The notes under the pieces are model-generated. The model searched no databases, was not told where the DNA came from, and saw only the letters and a program-made list of their open reading frames with translations. From Manis javanica (taxonomy: Eukaryota > Chordata > Mammalia > Pholidota > Manidae): a stretch of DNA of 64,000 nt. Of the stretch, positions 57,235 through 64,000 are shown one piece after another. Both the position numbers and the translations under genes were made by a program. The first letter of the stretch is position 1, and every line of letters begins with the position of its first letter. The DNA lies in contig NC_133163.1 in the NCBI RefSeq assembly GCF_040802235.1, positions 70,235,501 through 70,299,500 on the forward strand, written 5' to 3'.

Positions 57235-58275
57235 AGCTTACTTAGATTTCACCAGTTTGTTTTATGTATAGTTGTATACAATTTTATCACATGTGCAGAT
57301 CTATGTAACCATCACCACAACCAAGATAAAGAACTGTTCCATTACCAACCATGAGGTTCCCTCATGTTATCTCTTTATACCTACATACCCTTTCCTCTAC
57401 CAATCCCTACACCTGGCAACCACTAATCTATTCACTATCTCAGTAATTTCATCATTTAATGAATATTCTGTAGAGGGAAACATATTGTATGTAACCTTTT
57501 GACATTGGCTTTTTTCACTCAGCAGTTTATTTGCTTTGAGATCTCCTCCAGTTACACTGCTTATCAATAGTTCACTCCTTTTAATTGCTGACTAATATAT
57601 TCCATAATGAAGACGTATTACAGGTTTTTTAACTATTCATGCACTGAAGGATACTTGGGTTGTTTCTAGTTTGGGGTTATTAGGAATAAAGCTGGCATGA
57701 ACATTTGCATACTGGTGTTTGTGTGAACATACATTTCTATCTCCCTGGGCTAGATGCGTAAGAGTGTGACTGCTGGGTCATATTCTAAGCCCATGTTTAG
57801 TTTTGTAAGATTCTGACAAACTGCTTCCTTCCCAGAGGGTTGTAATATGTTACATTCTCTAGCAATGTATGAGTGATCTAGTTTTTCTACATCTTCACAG
57901 CATTTAGTGTTATTGCTATTTTTATTTTAGTCATTCTGATAGGTATGTAGTGATATCACATAATGGCTTTCATTTGTATTTCCCTCATGGCTAATGAGAT
58001 TGAGCACCTTTTCCTTTTACCATCTGTCCATCCTCTTCAATGAAATACCTGTTTATGACTCTTGTCCAATTTCTAATTGGATTGTTTGATTTTTACTGGT
58101 GAGTTTCAGAGTTCTTTATATATTCTAGATATGAATAAATTGTTAGATAAATGGTTCATAAATATTATCTCCCACCCATATAATTTTACTCATATGTTGT
58201 GTTATCTACATCACTTCCTATCCTGTATTTTAATACTAAATGTTTTTGTTTCTATCTTGTAAGAATGCATTTTAA
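57235..58275 (-). mobile_element. Old L1 3'-end fragment, antisense
   Basis: Antisense L1 tail in order: ACCATCACCACAACCAAGAT (57,309), CAACCACTAATCTATTCAC (57,417), ACTTGGGTTGTTTCTAG (57,653), GGAATAAAGCTGGCATGAAC (57,683), CTGCTGGGTCATATTC (57,771), TTCTTTATATATTCTAGATA (58,112). Diverged but continuous. Confidence 0.88.
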
Positions 58276-58411
58276 GAATGAAAGGTAGAATCAGCTAATT
58301 CATCCTTAATATCCCACAGAAAAAGTGTTTACTGCATAGAAACATTACTGATGGAGTAGTGAACAAAGAAATATATCTATTAAAATTGGCATTTCATTAA
58401 CAAATTCACAG

Positions 58412-58497
58412 GAAGTTATATTTAGTTGATATATTTATTTAGTTGTTATATTTATTTAGTTGATATATATTTAGTTGTTATATTTAGTTGATATAAA
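58412..58497. repeat. Short tandem repeat, unit TTATATTTAGTTGATATA-like
   Basis: Several copies of a TTAGTTGTTATATTTA / TTAGTTGATATATTTA unit of roughly 16-20 bases, with small length changes between copies. Confidence 0.85.
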
Positions 58498-58747
58498 ATA
58501 GAATCATATATTTTCCAAGTGACTATTTTAATACTTGACTTTTGATCGTCTATCTTCTATGCAACCAGACTTTCTTCATATTGAAGAGTTTTTTTAAGCC
58601 TTGAAAATGTGTTACATTTCATTATATAAGTCTTAGCATGATGCAATTCTTTAGTTTATCCTGGTGCAAATTTTTCTAACTTCTGCTCAGGATTTGCATT
58701 AAGCCTAGCTTGGAAGGTCAAGGCATGGAAGTCTAGATGTATTCTCC

Positions 58748-58851
58748 ATATTTGCCTATATAGCTGTAATGCATTCTTTACCTTCTATCTAATATTTAGA
58801 TATTTGCTTATACAGCTGTAATACATTGTTTTCCTTATATCTATTATTTAG
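58748..58851. repeat. 52-bp direct tandem duplication
   Basis: Unit 58,748-58,799 is followed directly by 58,800-58,851. Both begin ATATTTGC and end ATTTAG with a handful of differences. It is a local duplication, not part of a recognised element. Confidence 0.88.
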
Positions 58852-59589
58852 CCTGTTTTACTGCCTTTGAACTGTTAGCCATTTACTGATTCACTTGGGA
58901 TTTAATCATTTGCTCTCAGTAAGTGTTCTAATCAGAACAGCCAAGATTACTTCCCTACTACCAATTCCAATGGAATCACAGAAATTAGAGATGTAAATAA
59001 TCTGTTAAGTCACCCTTTTAATCTTTTCTCTGGGCAGGGTTATTATTCCCCATGTTATATTTTTCTTTTTTCTTTTTTTGTTAGTCTGAACTTCAAAGAG
59101 GCTCAATAAGTGTGTCTTCTAATTCTTCTACTCCAAGCCTGAACCTACCAGAATTTCTTTGGAAGGAATAGAAATCATATACTCTTGCCAGTATCCAGTA
59201 TCTTCTAGGTATGAACCATGATGGTTCCTTTTGCCATTGCCTGTAAAATTTTCTGAGTTCTTCGTTGCAAGTTCAATGATGAGAGAGGAACCTACTGCCT
59301 CTGTCAACACTGCCTTGCCTTGCCAGTAACTGCCAATTTCATTAGAAACATGATTAACAGAACTGTTACAGCAGTTAGAGTGTCAATGAAGTTATGCCAC
59401 TAGGAAGGAAAGGAAACTCAAATAATTATCTGTCATTTATATTCATCTTGAATTTCTCTTTCCTGAGTCACTTTTCTTAAACATAGACCCAATTTGCCTA
59501 TGAAAATTAGAGATGTGATAAATCAGGAGTGGAATATAATTTGGCTTTAAATACCTCACTTGGGAATGGTAAAACATTATTGTTTGTGA
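58852..59589. other. No feature recognised
   Basis: Unique-looking sequence with no coding frame or clear repeat. Confidence 0.45.
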
Positions 59590-59735
59590 TATACTGTCAC
59601 ATATCTTATTATCCTTATAGTGATGAGGTACAATGGATTAGGCTATTATCCACATTTTACAGATGATTGTATTGAGGTTCTTTCTGATCTAGTGAGTTGC
59701 TTCAGGTTACACAATTAAACACATTCTCAAATCCA
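59590..59735 (+). repeat. Ancient MIR-like fragment
   Basis: TTATCCTTATAGTGATGAGG, then ATCCACATTTTACAGATGAT and TTGCTTCAGGTTACACAATT, follow the order of the MIR core ('ccattttacagatgagg ... aggtcacaca'). Confidence 0.65.
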
Positions 59736-60929
59736 TTTACATGGTAACATGTGAAATTCAGAACTGGAACACAGGTATTTATTTGTTGGGGCCTATTATA
59801 TGGAAAATTGGTTCAAAATACAACATTCCCCTGGATTTCCTCTTATCACATTTCCTTATTCCCATAGTCTCCTTTGTGAGCACATCTTCTGTTTTTCCCT
59901 AAGTTTTAGTATATTTTAGATCAATAGTTATCAATATCTGCTCCATATTTGAACTGGAGTTTTTAGATGTCTTAATGCCCAGGTCATGCCCTATACTAAT
60001 TAAATAAGAATATGTGGAGGAAAGACCCAAGATTCAATACATTTTCTTAAACTTTGAAGTTGATTCCAATGTTCAGCCAACTTTGAGAACTAATATCCTA
60101 GATTTCCAGCCTAGGTATATTCTTCTCTTACCACACTGTACATTGAATCACACACTGTGATTTCATTTTCTGGTTGCACGTTGAAGTCTACCTTTCCACC
60201 TGGAACTGTGTCTTGGGTTTCAGAACCTTCTCCACTTACATCTATTCCCCAAATTACCCAAATTATCCTCCTGCCTGAAATGACAATAATGACAACAAAC
60301 TGACAAATTACATGAGACAACAGGGGTTTTTTTAGTTTTTAAGATGCTGAATATGGACAAGGAAAACCTAAGAGATACAAATCAAGGGAAGTAAACTAGA
60401 CAACTTCCCTTGCTTACTGCTTTGACAAAGATTCCAGTTCACTGTTCAGGGAGGGATAACCTACCTGAGTTGAAAAGGTGGACCTGAGATTCAGGGGAAA
60501 CTAGTATTTTCTAGGCAGCTAGATCCCACAGATTAGAATATCAGGAATATAGACACAAACAGAGAACACCAGAGGTTCTGCAGAAGATACCTTAGTAGTA
60601 TTCAACATACAACTAATCAGTGCATGCCTGTGGAAATGGTCCAGTGCTGTTGAATGAACAAGGTAAAATGATTAAAGGTAACAGTGGCTGGTGCTCACAG
60701 GAACCAGGAATTGTGCTTATTCTTACCAACTAAAGTTGGTATCTCAGGAGTCTTAGAGCACTGGCTAGAATACACAGAGAATCTTACCTCAGTCATGAAG
60801 AATATTTAGCTCTTCTTAGTCACAAAAGATACTTAACACAGTTACAGTTCTTTTAAAAATCTTACAAATAGGATCTCAAAGTATAAAATTGTTTTCAAGT
60901 AATTCAGGTGCATCCCAGAACCAAGCTCA
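59736..60929. other. No feature recognised
   Basis: No gene or recognised repeat. Open frames are short and overlap on both strands. Confidence 0.45.
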
Positions 60930-62160
60930 AAAATATGTTAAGTATAAAAAGTATCCAACACCCATCTAGATGAAAGTCTCAAGTCTCATGTCCAATAAAA
61001 AGTTATAAGGCATGAAATAAGAAAGAAAAAGAAGCATATCATGAGGGGAAAATATTAATCCAAAGTGAGCCTAAACTGACACAAATGTTAGGATTAACAG
61101 GCAAATACATTCAAATAGTTATAAGTGCATTCCATATGTTCAAAAAGTAAAATAGAAACACAAAATAGGTATTTTTTAAAGAAGAACCAAATTGAACTTA
61201 TAGAGATGAAGACTTATGTGTCAGCTCAGAAATATCCTGAATGGAGTTAACAGCAGATTAGACATTGCAGAAAAAAGGATTAGTGAACATTGAGCATAAT
61301 AAAGGAGCTATCCAAACTAAAACATACAGAGCAAAAGAGAATAAAATTGTGAAGAGAGTATGAATGAGCTATGAGAAAACTACACATGGTCTCATATAAA
61401 TGCAACTGGCATCTCTGAAAGACAGGAGATAATTATATAAGGGGAAAAGGGATGGAGAAAAGTTTCAAGAAATGGTGGCTAAAATTTTTCCAAAATTGAT
61501 GAAAATTAGAAACCCACAGGCCAAGAGTCTCAATAAATTTCATGTACAAAAGAAATCAAGAAAAGCACTACAAGGTGCAACATAATCAAAATTATCAAAG
61601 CCAGAGATAAAAGCAGTCAGAGGAAAAGAAAACTTCTTTATCATAATTATGTGCTTAATATAATATATAATAGATGCTATGTACAAAGATAAGGATGATT
61701 TATTTCTCATAGAAAATAGGCAAGTGAGAAGACAATGGTAGCATCTTTAAAGTACTGAAAGAAAACACTGTCAATCTAGAATTATCTACTTGGTAAAAAT
61801 GTGTCAAAAAATGTGAAATAAAGACTTTTTCAGACAGACATCACCAGAGGACCTGCATGATAATAAAGGCATTTTCTTCAGGTTGGAGGAAAAAAAAGAC
61901 AACCAGATGGAGATACGGAATACAAAGCACTAGAAATGGAAGTTAATCATAAAAATATATATGATTTTATTTCATTATCTTAACTTCATTTTAAAGATAA
62001 ATGACTGTTAAAATGATAATAATGTATTGTATTTAAAACATATATAAAAGTAAAAACCATGACAATAACACAAATCCAGGAGCAAAGAGATGGGAAAGAG
62101 TTATAATAATACTTGATGGAAGATTTGTGATAAGATAAAGATGTATACTCTAAAAATACA
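60930..62160 (+). mobile_element. Old L1 or HAL1, ORF1 region, sense
   Basis: Text parallel to L1/HAL1 ORF1: CCTAAACTGACACAAATG near 61,070, AAAATTATCAAAGCCAGAGA near 61,588, GTACTGAAAGAAAACACTGT near 61,751, GTGAAATAAAGACTTTTTCA near 61,813 and AGGACCTGCATGATAATAAA near 61,849. All frames are broken. In this family ORF1 encodes an RNA-binding chaperone. HAL1 (an L1 relative lacking most of ORF2) is possible because no ORF2 follows. Confidence 0.65.
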
Positions 62161-62388
62161 GCAGCCATAAAAATGGCAATGAGTTACTGCTAGTAGGTCA
62201 ACAATGGAGGTAAAAATGGATTCATAATTAAATTAATTATAATTAAATCATAATTATATTAACAAGGAGGAAGAAAAAGAGGATTGTTGAGACTGTGCTA
62301 AATTAACCTTTGTTAAGTAGAAGCCCAGAGTGTTGGATAGTGAAATTTGGTTCAAAAAGGCCATAAAGGAAACTAAAATAGAAAAACT

Positions 62389-62440
62389 TATAATGCTCAG
62401 GTCCTACAGAAAATATTTTCTGTAGGACCTGAGCATTATA
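62389..62440. repeat. Perfect 52-bp palindrome at an LTR edge
   Basis: Bases 62,389-62,414 are the exact reverse complement of 62,415-62,440 with no spacer. The right arm is six bases of flank (ATTTTC) plus the first 20 bases of the LTR that begins TGTAGGACC at 62,421. The next base on each side breaks the symmetry. Confidence 0.97.
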
Positions 62441-62785
62441 GGGAGGTCAAGTCAGAGTATGGTCAGAGAGAGCAGCAGGACCTGGGTCACGGGCATTTAT
62501 TAGAGTCTGTATGTAGACTGCTTTGGTGTTGCCAGGCTAAAGTCAGATCACACAATTCAAGCCAAAAAGAGCAGTTTTTGGTTAAGCTCCTTGAAGGTCT
62601 CATCTAAGTGATACAAAATGGGAAGGCCCTGGGAGGCAGGTTATATTGTGTGTCAGAAAGGCTGTTGGAAAAGCCCTATCAGGAACTTGTATTTACTTGT
62701 GACTTTGTGGACTATTATTTAGGTCATGTACTTTCCTGAGTGGCTAATGTCAGTTTAAGGCCCCCATAGGCCACTTGGCCAAACA
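62421..62785 (-). repeat. Probable solo LTR (365 bp), antisense
   Basis: Edges are TGTAGGACCTG and GGCCAAACA. Plus strand CATTTATTAGAG near 62,498 gives AATAAA on the minus strand. There is no matching target duplication (TTTTC left, AATTG right), as expected if the left junction was rearranged by the fold-back. Family unknown. Confidence 0.65.
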
Positions 62786-63589
62786 AATTGGACGTAGAGG
62801 CAGAAATACCTAGAGAAGAGCTAAACCCTGGATAATGATAAAGGGAACAAAAATAAGATTGGGAAAACAGAAAACAAATGGTAAATGATAGATTTAAACC
62901 AAACAACATCAAAACTCACATTAAGTGCAAATGATCTAAATATCCCAAATATTATAAAACTGTTGTTAAGACAATGAAATATACCATCACATTTACTACA
63001 TCCCTTCCTCCTTATAAATTCTAAATATGTTTCCACAACTTTAAGGACAATTTATAAATCCTCAGTATCTCCTTATGACTCTGTATGCTCTGACCTAATC
63101 TGTATTTGGCAGTATCACCTATGTTCTTCTCCTCCAACAAACTGAAATTCTTTTTACAAAGATGCTACATTTTCTCTCTCTCCTTAAGATTCACATTTTC
63201 TGAGTCACCGTCACAAGTGAAGGGTGTCACTGCAGACTCTGCTTTCTTTAGGACCTACCTAACTCTGGGCTAGCTGCCCCTTCCACTCATTTCTGCATCA
63301 GTTTGTCCTGTTCCCAAGAGCCTGGGAAGCAAGTAGGCTGGTTAAAAGTCTTTTTATGTACCCTGGGAGACTGACCTAAGAGTTTACCAAAAGAGATGAT
63401 AAATGATTAAATTTAACATATAGAGAAATAAAGCAAAAACATTGTTGATAGTTGTATATGGGGGTGAAGAAAGGAGCACTATGAAAAATTATGTCACATT
63501 TTAATTACTTGCTTGTTTATCATTATTGCTCAGTATACCACAAATGCCATAATAGTAAGAAATATTGATATTCTTAGACATAGCATATC
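62786..63589. other. No feature recognised
   Basis: Mixed sequence without coding frames or clear repeats. Confidence 0.45.
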
Positions 63590-63722
63590 ACCTAGTGCAT
63601 AGTAGGCACTCTTAAAATATGTTTTTAATTGAAAATGGAACCTCACAACAGTCTCACACACTTTAATTTAATTCTTACCTATAAATGAAGAACTTGATCT
63701 TTAGAGAGATTACATAACTAGG
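63590..63722 (+). repeat. Ancient MIR/L2-like fragments
   Basis: CACCTAGTGCATAGTAGGCA is the typical 3' end of MIR/L2 elements. CTATAAATGAAGAACTTGAT, then TTTAGAGAGATTACATAACT, resembles the MIR core. Confidence 0.55.
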
Positions 63723-63725
63723 AGG

Positions 63726-63975
63726 TAGTATGATCTAGAAGTTAAGAGTGTAATTTTTACAATCTAAATTTAAATTCCTGATTTACTGTTATCAAGTTGT
63801 ATAACCTTGGACAAGTTACTATAACTTTCTATGGCTTGGTTTCCTCTTCTACAATGTAGTGATTATTATTGTAAGTCAGCTGTTAGGAGGATTTGGGGAT
63901 AATGCACGGACACCATTAACACTATTCTGACTAGCAGAAACACTCAATAACTGTTAACCGTTGTTTTTATTATAA
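63726..63975 (+). repeat. MIR SINE, near full length
   Basis: The order is complete: TAGAAGTTAAGAGTGTA, TTAAATTCCTGATTTACTGT, ATAACCTTGGACAAGTTACT, GGCTTGGTTTCCTCTTCTAC, AGTGATTATTATTG, GTTAGGAGGATTTGGGGATA, then AAACACTCAATAACTGTTAA and a TTATT-rich end. MIR is a tRNA-derived SINE that was active before placental mammals diversified. Confidence 0.85.
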
Positions 63976-64000
63976 TTATTATGGCTATTCAACAGACCAT

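Noticed and set aside
58412-58497. CRISPR-like array
   Set aside because: Units are contiguous AT-rich tandem copies without unique spacers, and the DNA is mammalian.

Overview
This window looks like a stretch of placental-mammal nuclear DNA: AT-rich, without a recognisable host protein-coding exon, and built largely from layers of transposable elements. The recognisable families are LINE-1 (L1) of several ages, endogenous retroviral LTRs, a Tigger1 DNA transposon, MLT1/MST-type (MaLR) LTRs and scattered MIR/L2 relics. I saw no Alu, B1/B2 or lineage-specific tRNA-derived SINE. That absence, plus the youngest L1 3' UTR, suggests a lineage poor in young SINEs (pangolins or xenarthrans are possible), but the species cannot be fixed by eye. 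The whole window reads as a gene desert or a very long intron.

Layout. Bases 1-2250 are the 3' end of a provirus: a broken env, a repeat block resembling a type-D retroviral constitutive transport element (CTE), a polypurine tract and a 3' LTR. It sits in an L1 that resumes at 2251. Bases 6031-8444 hold a nearly full-length Tigger1. Bases 9.2-15.5 kb are nested L1: an old antisense copy, cut by a younger antisense copy with a twin-priming 5' inversion, itself cut by an LTR, plus an inverted duplication of a microsatellite-bearing segment. From 15.5 to 27 kb repeats are sparse; 24.06-24.96 kb is a possible conserved non-coding element. From 27 to 40 kb there are L1, MLT1 and LTR insertions. 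Bases 40,376-46,370 are an almost complete L1 with target duplications and damaged reading frames. From 47.6 to 57.1 kb there is a dense LTR cluster, with a 5' LTR followed by a tRNA-Pro-type primer-binding site and a U6 snRNA retro-chimera with perfect 17-bp duplications. The last 7 kb hold an old L1/HAL1 ORF1 region, a perfect 52-bp palindrome at an LTR edge, and MIR relics.

No cellular pathway is encoded. The biology is the life history of retroelements: integration with target duplication, LTR-LTR reduction to solo LTRs, twin-priming and template-switching by L1, and nested insertions that give relative ages. One LTR family of about 300-326 bp occurs five times, with a longer relative as a sixth copy; all six have 5-bp target duplications that match exactly or at 4 of 5 positions.

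Edges given with target duplications are read directly. Other element edges are estimates by eye, to within a few tens of bases. Family names rest on recalled similarity, not on a database search.
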